A DNA stretch of 64,000 nucleotides from CBDFMG01 sp965221205 [NCBI: bacterium] (lineage in GTDB: Bacteria > SM23-31): positions 1 to 64,000 of the forward strand of contig OZ244870.1 in the NCBI GenBank assembly GCA_965221205.1, in the 5' to 3' direction. This document shows, piece by piece, positions 27,102-36,768 of this stretch (the stretch's first letter is position 1; every line of letters starts with the position of its first letter). The notes below the pieces were generated by a model. That model made no database searches. It worked only from the letters and a program-made list of their open reading frames with translations, and was not told where the DNA came from. A program made the position numbers and the translations under genes.

Positions 27102-27406
27102 TTTTTTTATAAAAACTATAACCACATAAATTCTGTTCAATATTTGAACTCATTTGTAATCCAATTATTCAACACCGAACGACAATTATTCCCCTAAAGA
27201 TAGTTGAAGATACATCTGTTATCCTATCACTCGAAACAATACCCATATTTCTACTGTTCTATGCTAACGATACACCAGTATTAATATAGGGTGAGAATGA
27301 ACATCATACATTTTGTAGATTACTTAAAATTCTCTTGCACTCTTTTCAATATATCTGTATTATCAGAATCACGTGTTAATCGATACTTATCTTATACGTG
27401 AGGTAA
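27102..27406. other. Intergenic region upstream of PD40 gene
   Basis: About 305 bp, AT-rich, no gene seen. It should contain the promoter of the gene at 27407; no confident -35/-10 pair was chosen. Confidence 0.4.
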
Positions 27407-28300
27407 ATGATGATACGCACTGTACTATTTTTGATTATGATTATGGCAGCTCCCGGATTTGTACTTACAATATGCATGCTGGCCTTGCAACCGGCACCGG
27501 TGCAGACAATCCTCTATGAATCGGCTGTTAACGGAAATGTTGATGTATTTGTCATGAACGAAGACGGAACCGGGAAAAATAATCTGACAGAGCGTGACGG
27601 CTACGATGGATCACCGGGTTGGTCCCCTGACGGCTTACAGATCGTGTTTGTTTCTGATCGGGACGGTGACAGAGAAATTTTTATCATGAGTGCTGATGGA
27701 TCAGATCCTGTTCAGCTAACAAACAATGAGGCAAACGACGGATTTCCCGGCTGGTCGCCCGACGGGTCAATGATCACCTTCGATTCGAATAGGGACGGAG
27801 AATACTCCCAAGTCTATGTCATGAATGCCAACGGTTCAGACCAGCGGAGACTGACCTACTCCGAAGCCGAAGAAGGTTATGCTTCGTGGTCGGCGGACAG
27901 CAAATGGATTTTGTTCGATACCTTCAGAGATGGCCCTTCCGAGCTCTATAAAATTATGTATGACGGAACAAATCAAACACGTATTACTTACTTCGAATCG
28001 CATATTGGTGATGCACGATGGACACCGATGGGAGTCGACATTACGTTCGAGACCGGTAAAGACGGCAATTCTGAAATTTACCTGCTTAATGCGGATGGTA
28101 CGAATGAACGGCGCCTAACGTTTAATGAAGATGATGACCGTTCTCCAGCAGTATCGTACGACGGACAAAAGGTTGTATTCTCATCTGACAGAGACGGTGA
28201 GTTTGAGATATATATTATGGATATTGATGGTTCGAATGTGGTACAACTGACAGACAATGAAGCACCTGACCTCTTTCCGACATTCTCACTGCAGTGGTAA
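27407..28300 (+). CDS. TolB-like PD40 beta-propeller protein
   Basis: 297 residues with an N-terminal signal or anchor (FLIMIMAAPGFVLTICMLAL). Six PD40-type blades of about 43 residues follow, each with a form of W/F-S-P-D-G-xx-I-x-F-x-S-x-R-D-G-x-x-E-I-Y-x-M-x-x-D-G-x-x-x-x-x-L-T. Examples are PGWSPDGLQIVFVSDRDGD, PGWSPDGSMITFDSNRDGE and SYDGQKVVFSSDRDGEFEIY. It is TolB-like in repeats but lacks TolB's N-terminal domain and Tol-Pal neighbours, so it is not tolB. It is likely a secreted binding protein, possibly with calcium bound by the DRDGD-like loops. Confidence 0.85.
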   Translation: MMIRTVLFLIMIMAAPGFVLTICMLALQPAPVQTILYESAVNGNVDVFVMNEDGTGKNNLTERDGYDGSPGWSPDGLQIVFVSDRDGDREIFIMSADGSDPVQLTNNEANDGFPGWSPDGSMITFDSNRDGEYSQVYVMNANGSDQRRLTYSEAEEGYASWSADSKWILFDTFRDGPSELYKIMYDGTNQTRITYFESHIGDARWTPMGVDITFETGKDGNSEIYLLNADGTNERRLTFNEDDDRSPAVSYDGQKVVFSSDRDGEFEIYIMDIDGSNVVQLTDNEAPDLFPTFSLQW

Positions 28301-28388
28301 AAATATTCTTATAAAATTAAATGATTTTATTAATCTAATATATTTATTTAATATTTAGCCCGACTTTATGTAAACAAGGGAGAAATGT

Positions 28389-29198
28389 ATGAAACGCTAT
28401 CAATTATTTTTAACAATCATTATCGGTCTTATGATTGCTTCCTGCACTCGAACAAATGAAGTAGATCCACGTTTTACAAAACAGGTGGAAGTTTTCGGTT
28501 ATCATATTTATGCAACAGAAAAAACCGGTGATGATAAACTGCTCCATGCAGCAACTGTACTTGCAGAGTATCTCGATAATGACGAAGACGGTACTCTGGA
28601 CAATCCGTTGATTGTCGAAAATATGTTACGGAAGCAGTCGTGTATCGTTATGGGATATACACAGGATGAGTTACAGGCCGCTGACAGAAGCATTCTTCCA
28701 CCCGGTCCGAAGCAGGGACTGTACGACGATGAGACACACCCGAATGCTCCTGAAGGAGTATTCGATGCAACACTGGAAGAAGTGCTCCACCCTATTACCC
28801 GTCATGGTTTTGCTGAAGCATATCCTGAAGCATTCGGACTGGCACAGGGTAGTATTGCCTCCAAAGCGGTAGATCTGGCACGTGGTGGTTATTTTGAAGA
28901 AGCCCCGGAACAATATCCCGAAGATGCATGGTATACCTATTATGATGTGACCTGTACCTATTCTTGTCAAATGAACGAATACCTGTATTGGACTATTTCA
29001 TCACTGCTCGGTGCTCAGGACTATCCTGGCCGTTTTGAGCAGATCGGAAACGAATGGCCTCTCAATACTCCTGAAAAACTCCGGGACGGCGATCCGACTG
29101 TTTATGCTCTTTTAACCGATCCGCAGTATATGGTACCAACCGTTCTGCCCGATGGCGTATATAACGCCGGATACTTCACAATTGAATCCTATCCGTAA
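28389..29198 (+). CDS. Lipoprotein of unknown function
   Basis: 269 residues. A lipobox (LMIASC, Cys at about 20) ends the signal peptide. The body contains an acidic EF-hand-like loop, DNDEDGTLDNP, and a conserved-looking block EEVLHPITRHGFAEAYPEAF with Glu and His that might bind metal, then CTYSCQMNEYLYW. I do not recognise a named family. It lies 88 nt after the PD40 gene and 73 nt before the GH2 gene, all on the plus strand, so the three may form one transcription unit of exported proteins. Confidence 0.7.
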   Translation: MKRYQLFLTIIIGLMIASCTRTNEVDPRFTKQVEVFGYHIYATEKTGDDKLLHAATVLAEYLDNDEDGTLDNPLIVENMLRKQSCIVMGYTQDELQAADRSILPPGPKQGLYDDETHPNAPEGVFDATLEEVLHPITRHGFAEAYPEAFGLAQGSIASKAVDLARGGYFEEAPEQYPEDAWYTYYDVTCTYSCQMNEYLYWTISSLLGAQDYPGRFEQIGNEWPLNTPEKLRDGDPTVYALLTDPQYMVPTVLPDGVYNAGYFTIESYP

Positions 29199-29271
29199 GA
29201 TACCGTTCAACTCAAATGTTTCTTTTTATAATCTTGCATAACATTAATTCATTTAACAGAGAGTATGAGAA

Positions 29272-32157
29272 ATGGCACCATTGCGTATTATTAGAAATAG
29301 CCTAAAGTTTTTAATATTCATTTTGGTGATATTTTTTATTGCAAACTGTTCATCAAACAAACCGGGGATACCTCTTGCAGAGCATCCTCGTCCTGATTTT
29401 ATGAGAGATGCATGGTTAAATTTGAACGGTCAATGGGATTTTGCACTCGATCCTCTTGAGGAAGGTGAACAGGAAGCGTGGTATAGAACGAGTTCTGTTT
29501 TTGACAGAACGATAACTGTACCTTTTTCATGGGCCTCGCCGTCTTCCGGTGTTACTGAACCAGACGTGAACATTGGGTGGTATTCAAGAACATTTACTAT
29601 ACCTGAGAACAGCACATGGAGTGACAAACGGATATTTATCGTGATTGGTGCAAGTGATTTTGGAACAAAGCTGTGGCTCAATGGAATTTTAGTCGGCGAT
29701 CACGAAGGTGGCTATACGCCTTTTGAATTCGAATTAACTGATCTTGTTAACAGGACAGATACCAATACACTCGTCATTCGTGTTGAAGACAAATCGGTTC
29801 CGGGCAGACAGGTTGGAAAACAAAATGACTATGGTCCAGCAAAAGGTATCTGGCAGACAGTCTACCTTGAAGGGCGCTCGGAAAATTGGTTCCGTATAGT
29901 CCACTTCACTCCTGATATAGACAATGAAAAAGTGTCTGTTAAGCTTTCTCTGGAAAAACCTGTAGATAATGATATGGATATTATGGTAGTTTTCGATGAT
30001 GACATTTCGGAACCTGTAAATAGAACTATTCCCGCTGGCAATGGTGAGTACACGTTCGACATCTCCGTCACCGATCAACGACTCTGGACTCTTGACGATC
30101 CGTACCTTTACAACGTTGATGTCATCCTCAGTGACGGAAGTGAAGAATACGACCGAGTCCGATCATACTTTGGCATGAGGAAGATTTCGACTGGCAGACC
30201 ACCCGAGTCGGACGATATGTACATAATGCTGAATAACAAACCGGTTTATCTTAAGATGGCACTGGATCAGGCATTCCATCCGGAAAGTTTTTATACATTT
30301 CCAAGTGACGATTTCATCAGAGAAGAGATTCTGCGGGCAAAAAATATAGGCCTAAACGGAATAAGAATCCATATAAAAACAGAAATGCCGAGAAAACTGT
30401 ACTGGACTGATAAACTTGGTGTTTTGGTCCAGGCGGATATACCGAATTTCAATCTGGATAACGAGACCGGAATTGCGGACGAATACGCGAAAAATAACTG
30501 GAAATACACAGCTTACAATCAGATCGTGCGCGATTTCAACCATCCGAGCATCTTTTGTTGGGTGCTCTTCAATGAAACCTGGGGACTTGAAGGGCGAGGA
30601 CAGTACAGAGGGTACCCTCAGGAAAACAGGGAATGGGTAAAATCTCTATACTATTGGGCAAAGGAACTGGATCCGACACGTCTTGTTGAAGATAATTCTC
30701 CCGATAAATACGACCATATTATATCCGACATTAACTGCTGGCATCGGTATCTTCCAGCCCAGATTTACGCATCGTTTTTAGATAACGCAATAAAAAATAC
30801 CTATCCAAGTTCCGGTTGGAATTATATTGGTGGTAATGTTCAGACCGACATCCCGCTGTTGAACACAGAATGCGGAGCCGAACATGGATACCGGTACGGA
30901 ACCGGAGACATCGATATTTCCCTTGAATACCATATTATGGTCAATGAATTTCGAAGACACCTTAAGAATGTTGGTTTTGTGTTCACACAGTTTCACGATG
31001 TCATCGATGAATGGAATGGGTATTACCGTTATGACCGGACGATCAAGGAATGGGGACTTGATGAACTTAGTCCAGGAATGACGATCCATGATTTTCATTC
31101 GGACATGTATCTTATACCCGGAAACGATTTTTTCAAAACCGTACAACCAGGTGCTTCATTCAGCATACCTGTTACCGCTTCATTTACAACAGATGAACTG
31201 CCTCATGAAATGACAGTCCAGACAGTTGTACACGGATGGAATAAATTCGGTGAACATAAGGAGTATTGGTCAGGGGAGTTTACAATTCTGCCGAAACCAT
31301 ATTCCGTCTTTGATGTTGAACCGGTAACTTTTCTGGCTCCCAAAGAGGAATGTTTGGCAGTAATGTACACCTACTTGCTTGATGATCGGGAACAAATACG
31401 GCACAGAAATTTTATTCCATTTAGAGTTATAGCAGACGAACTCGAGCAGGAAAGCAATCCGATTTCTTCACAATACAGCATACGCCGGGAACCCGATGCG
31501 TATTCACAGAGCAATTGGTCTGTGAAGCAGGCCTCCATTCTTGACGGATTGAAAGTCTGGGGTACTGGTACGGGATATTTCGAATACGAATTCAACATCC
31601 CGAAGGATCTTGCACGTGATAATATACAGGATATTGAATTTCTCGCGGAATTGTCATCACGCCACATTCAGGGTAAATATATGCGGGAGGGAGACGAGCT
31701 TGAATACACCGGTAAACATTTTGAGTCTATCGGCGAAAATGCGTTTGATCCAGGGTATGGATTCAACACATTTCCTATGACGGATGACAAAATGCATACG
31801 AGCAGAGTTACTATCACTCTTAACGACAGGGATGCTCAAACTGTAGCATTGAGTGACGATCCCGCAGATCACCGAGGATTACTGTCGTGGCTGAACCAGA
31901 TCCGGCCGGCAAGCATGGCACATGAAGATTACAGAGCACAAGATTGGGAGCTTGAGGAAGCAGGATCATATGGTTATCTTGTCAAAGTGAATTTCAGTAA
32001 AGAATCAATTGAAAAAGCATATCAAGAAAAGAAGTTCACAATAAAACTCGCTGTTCTTGAATCTTCCGAAACATCAGGGGGATTGGCAATATATGGAGAT
32101 AAATTCGGCCGGTTCCCCCTTGGTCCGACAGTGGTCATTACAAGAAAATCACAATGA
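29272..32157 (+). CDS. Glycoside hydrolase family 2 lipoprotein (beta-galactosidase/glucuronidase-like)
   Basis: 961 residues. Lipobox FFIANC (Cys about 26). The GH2 order is visible: a jelly-roll sugar-binding domain (LNGQWDFALDP ... GWYSRTFTIPE ... LWLNGILVGDHEGGYTPFEF), an immunoglobulin-like domain (about 205-300), and the catalytic TIM barrel with GLNGIRIHIKTEMPRKLYWT, acid/base Glu in VLFNETWGL (about E435) and nucleophile Glu in LLNTECGAEHG (about E533). About 300 further residues form extra beta domains. It is likely anchored outside the cytoplasm and cleaves a beta-linked sugar; the exact substrate cannot be read from sequence. Confidence 0.9.
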   Translation: MAPLRIIRNSLKFLIFILVIFFIANCSSNKPGIPLAEHPRPDFMRDAWLNLNGQWDFALDPLEEGEQEAWYRTSSVFDRTITVPFSWASPSSGVTEPDVNIGWYSRTFTIPENSTWSDKRIFIVIGASDFGTKLWLNGILVGDHEGGYTPFEFELTDLVNRTDTNTLVIRVEDKSVPGRQVGKQNDYGPAKGIWQTVYLEGRSENWFRIVHFTPDIDNEKVSVKLSLEKPVDNDMDIMVVFDDDISEPVNRTIPAGNGEYTFDISVTDQRLWTLDDPYLYNVDVILSDGSEEYDRVRSYFGMRKISTGRPPESDDMYIMLNNKPVYLKMALDQAFHPESFYTFPSDDFIREEILRAKNIGLNGIRIHIKTEMPRKLYWTDKLGVLVQADIPNFNLDNETGIADEYAKNNWKYTAYNQIVRDFNHPSIFCWVLFNETWGLEGRGQYRGYPQENREWVKSLYYWAKELDPTRLVEDNSPDKYDHIISDINCWHRYLPAQIYASFLDNAIKNTYPSSGWNYIGGNVQTDIPLLNTECGAEHGYRYGTGDIDISLEYHIMVNEFRRHLKNVGFVFTQFHDVIDEWNGYYRYDRTIKEWGLDELSPGMTIHDFHSDMYLIPGNDFFKTVQPGASFSIPVTASFTTDELPHEMTVQTVVHGWNKFGEHKEYWSGEFTILPKPYSVFDVEPVTFLAPKEECLAVMYTYLLDDREQIRHRNFIPFRVIADELEQESNPISSQYSIRREPDAYSQSNWSVKQASILDGLKVWGTGTGYFEYEFNIPKDLARDNIQDIEFLAELSSRHIQGKYMREGDELEYTGKHFESIGENAFDPGYGFNTFPMTDDKMHTSRVTITLNDRDAQTVALSDDPADHRGLLSWLNQIRPASMAHEDYRAQDWELEEAGSYGYLVKVNFSKESIEKAYQEKKFTIKLAVLESSETSGGLAIYGDKFGRFPLGPTVVITRKSQ

Positions 32158-32304
32158 CGGAAATTCTAAGACAACACTAATGGTGGCATAGATAAATAAT
32201 TAACGTTTTTCACCTTATCAATTCTCATTGTTTGTATTCTCAATTATTACCAACTCTTTGTCAAAATAATATTCTCATTGACTGATGATTGTATTACCTC
32301 CTCA

Positions 32305-32335
32305 TTGACTGATACTGGAGTTAATATAGTATAAT
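32305..32335 (+). promoter_or_regulatory. Possible sigma70-type promoter before OsmC-family gene
   Basis: TTGACT (32305-32310) and TATAAT (32330-32335) with a 19-nt spacer, 83 nt upstream of the OsmC-family ATG. The spacer is long and FCB-group promoters can differ, so this is only a candidate. Confidence 0.25.
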
Positions 32336-32417
32336 AAGTTTACCCACATTGTAGTATTTTCTTGGTATTCAACAAATCAAATTTGAAATTCCCTTAAAGA
32401 CTGGAGGCAGAAAAATC

Positions 32418-32891
32418 ATGCAGGTTATCGTCTATGTTTCGAACATTACCGAACATATAGAAGGAAAGTTGCGCCACTCCTATGTTCCCGAAAAGAAGGA
32501 ACTGGTAAAGTTCTCAGTGCATGGTGCAATTGCTGAATATTATGGCGTCACTTCAGATATTGCAGATCCACATGCTGTGACACTCGATTATGTTGTTGCT
32601 GTGGCCGGGGGTTGAATACCTGGTACCTTTAACGGCGCGCTGGCAGCGCGCGATGTGACACTCAAAAATAACATTTCGGCTGATGTTAGGGGAGAAGTTG
32701 AATCGGATGATGGTGTTCTCGTTATTAAACGGATAATTGTAAGCTACTCAATCGACGCAGATGAAAGTGACCATGCAACAATTGAACGGATTCATGGAAT
32801 TCATGCAGACTATTGTCCCGTGTACCAGTTATTGAAAAATGTTATTGCGATTTCATCCGAAATTATTTTATTTTCCTGCAGATTAACTTGA
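32418..32891 (+). CDS. OsmC-family protein, probable selenoprotein with in-frame TGA
   Basis: Two open stretches in the same frame are separated by a single TGA at 32613-32615. Read through, they give 157 residues, the usual OsmC-family length. The part before it has ADPHAVTLDYVVAVAGG and the part after has IPGTFNGALAARDV, VLVIKRIIVSYSIDAD and HADYCPVYQLLK. In the family the residue after AxGG is the peroxidatic Cys, and the second Cys is in DYCPV; TGA stands exactly at the first. A 7-bp hairpin with GGC loop follows (32635-32651). GGAGG lies about 10 nt before the ATG. Selenocysteine is therefore likely; a Cys-to-stop mutation is the alternative. The role would be peroxide or hydroperoxide reduction. 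tdh follows 12 nt later. Confidence 0.78.
32635..32651 (+). promoter_or_regulatory. Bacterial SECIS-like hairpin downstream of TGA
   Basis: GCGCGCT (32635-32641), loop GGC (32642-32644), AGCGCGC (32645-32651): seven perfect pairs. The apical loop starts 26 nt after the TGA, within the spacing usual for bacterial SECIS elements, and its first two bases are G, as the consensus asks. The hairpin is GC-rich in an otherwise AT-rich region. Confidence 0.65.
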
Positions 32892-32903
32892 GTTTACTGA
32901 ACT

Positions 32904-33968
32904 ATGGATAAAGAGTACGTACCAATACAAAAGATGATGAAAGCACTGGTAAAAAAACACCCAAAACCGGGACTCTGGTTAGAGGAGATACCGGTTCCAG
33001 AAATTGGAATAGACGATGTTCTCATAAAGGTTCACAAAACCGGTATTTGCGGTACTGATGTCCATATCTGGGAGTGGGACCCATGGGCACAAAAAACGAT
33101 ATCGGTACCAATGGCTATCGGCCATGAATTTGTCGGATCAATCGAAAAGCTCGGCAGTAATGTATACGATTTTGCGGTTGGAGATATTGTATCGGGTGAG
33201 GGTCATGTCGTGTGTGGTAAATGCCGCAACTGCCTCGCGGGAAGGCGCCACCTCTGTAACGCCATAAAAGGTATCGGCGTCAACCGGCCCGGGGCTTTTG
33301 CCGAGTACATTTCAATTCCGGTTACTAATGTCTGGCATGCCGACCAGACTATTCCCTTGGATATCATCAGCATATTTGATCCGTTCGGGAATGCCGCACA
33401 TACCGCTCTCTCGTTTAAAATTCTGGGTGAAGATGTCTTAATCACAGGTGCCGGCCCAATCGGGCTCATGGCAACAGCTATTGCAAAACACGCTGGTGCG
33501 CGGTTTATTGTTACCACCGACGTCAACCCCTACCGCCTTGCACTGGCGGAGAAAATGGGTGCAACCGTCGCGCTGAACGTCCGCGAGAAAAAAGTTGCTG
33601 ACCTCCAGAAAGAACTCGGCATGAAAGAGGGGTTCGATGTTGGCCTCGAAATGTCCGGAAGCGGCGATGCACTCAATGAATTGATTACAAATATGTGCCA
33701 CGGCGGAAAAATTGCAATCCTCGGAATCCCATCGAATGATCTGGCGATTGACTGGAACACAGTTATTTTCAACATGCTCACAATAAAAGGGATTTACGGC
33801 CGTGAAATGTACGAAACGTGGTACATTATGCAATCGATGATCCAGACCGGTCTCGATATTTCTTCTGTTATTACACACAAATTTCCGTATACGGAATTCG
33901 AAGAAGGATTTACCATTATGTGCTCCGGAAACTCGGGGAAAATTATTCTCGACTGGACCAACGTGTAA
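32904..33968 (+). CDS. tdh: L-threonine 3-dehydrogenase, zinc alcohol-dehydrogenase family
   Basis: 354 residues from 32904. An internal ATG pair (MMKAL) matches the usual Tdh start, so the first ten residues are uncertain. Seen: [20 protein letters not shown] (catalytic-zinc Cys and the Tdh-specific D-V-H block), GHEFVG, structural-zinc cysteines in [32 protein letters not shown], the NAD-binding [17 protein letters not shown], and [14 protein letters not shown]. It converts threonine to 2-amino-3-ketobutyrate; the usual partner kbl is not adjacent. It lies 12 nt after the OsmC-family gene and is probably co-transcribed with it. Confidence 0.92.
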   Translation: MDKEYVPIQKMMKALVKKHPKPGLWLEEIPVPEIGIDDVLIKVHKTGICGTDVHIWEWDPWAQKTISVPMAIGHEFVGSIEKLGSNVYDFAVGDIVSGEGHVVCGKCRNCLAGRRHLCNAIKGIGVNRPGAFAEYISIPVTNVWHADQTIPLDIISIFDPFGNAAHTALSFKILGEDVLITGAGPIGLMATAIAKHAGARFIVTTDVNPYRLALAEKMGATVALNVREKKVADLQKELGMKEGFDVGLEMSGSGDALNELITNMCHGGKIAILGIPSNDLAIDWNTVIFNMLTIKGIYGREMYETWYIMQSMIQTGLDISSVITHKFPYTEFEEGFTIMCSGNSGKIILDWTNV

Positions 33969-34059
33969 AACAAAGAGATAGTGAACATAACAGGAGTGTA
34001 GAATGCTTTGGCAAACGGTAACTTAAACCATATATAAACCATACCCTGAGGGTATCGTC

Positions 34060-34839
34060 ATGAAAATAAAATTATTTCAAGTTGATATGTTCTCAGACAA
34101 AGTTTTTTCAGATAAACTTGCAATTGTCTGTATGCTTGAAGAATGGGTGGACGATATGCTGCTTCAGTCAATTGCAAATCAGAACTGCCATTCCGAGACT
34201 GCATTTATTATCAAACGAGACAACAAGTATGAGCTCAGGTGGTTTACACCACTGGTCGAGGTAGACTTGTGCGGTCATGCAATACTCGACTCTGCATTTG
34301 TCATCCTCAACGAGCTTGAACCTTCCCTCAGTAAAGTTGTTTTCAAAACAAAAAGCGGCACACTGACGGTTCAACGGAAAGATGGCATGCTTGAAATGGA
34401 TTTTCAGGCCTATCATCCGAAACCGTGTGGTCCTCCGGATGATCTGTTAAAAGGACTTGGTGCAGAGCCGCAAGAATTGCTGTTTACCGAGGATTACGTT
34501 GCTGTCTATGACAATCTCACGACGGTTCGGCAGTTAAAATCCGATTCCACACTCTTCAAGACTATTCCACTGCGGTGGATTATCGTAACGGCACCGGAAG
34601 AGCAAAGCGATTTTGTCTCACGTTTTATTGCGCCGAAAATGGGCATTGATGAAGACCCTGTGACCGGATCGGCACACTGCTCGCTTACACTGTACCGGGC
34701 ACAGCGTCTCGGTAAAACAAAACTTTATACAATTCAGGTATCCAAACGGGGTGACGAACTCTATTGTGAACTCAAGGACAACCGAGTCCTGATCTCCGGA
34801 AAAGCCATCAAAGTCCCGTCGGGTGAGATGTTTGTGTAG
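34060..34839 (+). CDS. PhzF-family isomerase-like protein
   Basis: 259 residues with the two-lobed PhzF/diaminopimelate-epimerase-like fold. N-terminal lobe: KLFQVDMFSDKVFSDKLAIV and the active-site Glu region NCHSETAFII; RWFTPLVEVDLCGHAILDSA is the typical F/W-TP-x-x-E-x-x-L/D-C-G-H-A block. C-terminal lobe: APKMGIDEDPVTGSAHCSL, the family's D-E-D-P-V-T-G-S-A-H motif. The substrate is unknown: most PhzF relatives outside phenazine clusters are uncharacterised and no phz genes are near. It lies 91 nt after tdh. Confidence 0.9.
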   Translation: MKIKLFQVDMFSDKVFSDKLAIVCMLEEWVDDMLLQSIANQNCHSETAFIIKRDNKYELRWFTPLVEVDLCGHAILDSAFVILNELEPSLSKVVFKTKSGTLTVQRKDGMLEMDFQAYHPKPCGPPDDLLKGLGAEPQELLFTEDYVAVYDNLTTVRQLKSDSTLFKTIPLRWIIVTAPEEQSDFVSRFIAPKMGIDEDPVTGSAHCSLTLYRAQRLGKTKLYTIQVSKRGDELYCELKDNRVLISGKAIKVPSGEMFV

Positions 34840-35149
34840 GTAATCTTTCCAAACTTCATGGTGTATTTCAAGGCACATTTGGTTTTCAGTACTTTTAGTA
34901 AAGAGTATAATGGAACACCGCATACCCATTATAAAAAACCGAACTTTCCAAGTAAAAATATCAAACTATTTATAAATGTATAAAATAATAAAACCAAATT
35001 GATCTCACATTTTTTTATTGAATGCTTGGCACATAGAATTATATTGGCAAGTTTCTTTCAATAAAAACCTTAATTAACCCATTGGGGAAATCGAAAAATA
35101 TTTGTATATTTACAGCAACATCTTCTGAGAATCTGAATGAGGACATGTC
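34840..35149. other. Intergenic region between phzF-like and methyltransferase genes
   Basis: 310 bp, AT-rich, no gene or clear hairpin seen. Confidence 0.4.
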
Positions 35150-35809
35150 ATGCCTTCAAGCCATTATTTACAGATCAATGAGATAGTTGAGATTATAGTT
35201 AGTACTGATCCGAAGGAGGTGCTGGATATTGGTGTCGGATTTGGTAAGTACGGATTTCTATCGCGGGAGTATCTCGAATTATGGGATGATGAGCAGCCGT
35301 ATGCTGAATGGAGAAGAAGAATAGACGGTATTGAGGTATTTGAAAAATATATTACACCAATTCAGAAGGAGGTTTATGATAAAATATATATAGGAAATGC
35401 CCTAGATATTGTTAATGAGCTTGATGTTCAATACGATCTCGTTCTCCTGATCGATGTTCTTGAACATTTTGATTATGAAGACGGCATGAAGTTTTTAAAC
35501 ACTCTCGCTGAACACCATAAAAACATCCTTGTTTCGACACCGTTCGATATTGGAGTTCAGGAAGATATTTTTGACAATCCGCACGAAATTCACAAATTTC
35601 AGTGGAGAAAAAAACATTTCAGATCTTTTCCTGATATATTTTTTATCAACAACCCTTTCTCATTGCTCTGTTTTATCGGGGAAGACGCACACAGGGTAAA
35701 GGGTAAAATTAAGACCAAAGGATGGAATAAAATTAAATATGACATTAGTCTGATGTTTCCGTTTTTAAAAATACTATACCGATACTTTAGAAAAATTTTG
35801 TTATCATAA
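35150..35809 (+). CDS. Class I SAM-dependent methyltransferase-like protein
   Basis: 219 residues. The SAM-binding motif I VLDIGVGFGKYG (about 24-35), an acidic strand-2 end (IDGIEVFEKY) and motif IV-like YDLVLLIDVLEHFDYEDG are all present, as in Methyltransf_11/23-type enzymes. The C-terminus (GKIKTKGWNKIKYDISLM, then FPFLKILYRYF) is basic and hydrophobic and may contact membrane or partner. The substrate is unknown. It stands alone just upstream of the IS3-family insertion at 35853. Confidence 0.75.
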   Translation: MPSSHYLQINEIVEIIVSTDPKEVLDIGVGFGKYGFLSREYLELWDDEQPYAEWRRRIDGIEVFEKYITPIQKEVYDKIYIGNALDIVNELDVQYDLVLLIDVLEHFDYEDGMKFLNTLAEHHKNILVSTPFDIGVQEDIFDNPHEIHKFQWRKKHFRSFPDIFFINNPFSLLCFIGEDAHRVKGKIKTKGWNKIKYDISLMFPFLKILYRYFRKILLS

Positions 35810-35890
35810 TGAACATATGCTTTGAGCACACACAGGAGAACTATTGCGAATATGACCTGCCCCTAATGTTTGGGCCATTATTTAAGTTAG

Positions 35891-36748
35891 TCAATTCATC
35901 GATATATTCATTGTTGTATTATCCATTGGCCTTGAGACCGAATCCGGTGGTATAACGGCCTCGGGGGCGGGTGGCCGGTATCTGAGGGCACTATGCGGTC
36001 TCTTATGATTATACTCATTTCGCCAGCGTTCCACAAGCACTTTTGCTTCGTGTAAGGTATCGAAGATTTCCCGGTTGAGCACTTCATCACGCAGTTTGCC
36101 ATTGAACGACTCAATATACCCGTTCTCCCATGGACTGCCTGGTTCAATATACAATGTTTTTACTCCCAGGCGCATGAGCCATGTCCGGACCGCTTGAGCA
36201 GTGAACTCTGTGCCATTATCACTTCTCAGGTGAACCGGAACTCCTCGCTGCACGAACAGTGTTGCAAGATGTTCTATGACGTCATTGTGAGTCAGCCTCC
36301 TGCCTACCACAATTGCCTGACACTCCCGACTGTATTCATCTAATATTGTTAACAAACGATAGCTCCTTCCCTCTCGGGTTCGTGCTTGCATGAAGTCATA
36401 ACTCCAGACATGATCCCGGTACGCAGGTCGCAGCCGAATACACGAACCGTCATTGAGCCATAACCGTTTGCGCTTCGGTTGCCTCCGGGGAACTTTTAAT
36501 CCTTCTCGACGCCACAAACGCTCCACTCTCTTATGATTGACCTTGAAGCCTTCTGGCTGTAACAGTGCGGTAATTCGTCGATAACCATACCGACCATACT
36601 GCGTGGCCAACTCGACCATACGTTGCACGAACACCGGTTCATCCGCAGGAGAAATCGGGCGATATTGATGAGTGCTGCGCGGTACTCCCAACACACTACA
36701 GGCCCGGCGCTGCGAGATCTCGAGAGTCGTGCAAAGATGCTGCACCAC
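35891..36748 (-). CDS. IS3-family transposase OrfB, DDE integrase domain
   Basis: 285 residues in this frame; the natural product is probably OrfAB made by -1 frameshifting. An N-terminal HTH_21-like region (VPRSTHQYRP) is followed by the rve integrase core with DDE residues: YDFMQARTREGRSYRLLTIL (D), HLRSDNGTEF (D), and PGSPWENGYIESFNGKLRDE (E 35 residues later). It ends with the EWRN.YNHKRPHSALRYRPP-like signature. It looks complete and active. Confidence 0.92.
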   Translation of the reverse strand: MVQHLCTTLEISQRRACSVLGVPRSTHQYRPISPADEPVFVQRMVELATQYGRYGYRRITALLQPEGFKVNHKRVERLWRREGLKVPRRQPKRKRLWLNDGSCIRLRPAYRDHVWSYDFMQARTREGRSYRLLTILDEYSRECQAIVVGRRLTHNDVIEHLATLFVQRGVPVHLRSDNGTEFTAQAVRTWLMRLGVKTLYIEPGSPWENGYIESFNGKLRDEVLNREIFDTLHEAKVLVERWRNEYNHKRPHSALRYRPPAPEAVIPPDSVSRPMDNTTMNISMN

Positions 36749-36768
36749 CTCCCGTCGCTTCGCCGGGC

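Noticed and set aside
27407-28300. tolB of a Tol-Pal system
   Set aside because: The PD40 blades match, but the TolB N-terminal domain and tolQ, tolR, tolA and pal neighbours are missing.
32613-32615. TGA as the true stop of a 65-residue protein
   Set aside because: The downstream frame keeps OsmC-family sequence, including its second Cys, to the normal length, and a SECIS-like hairpin follows.
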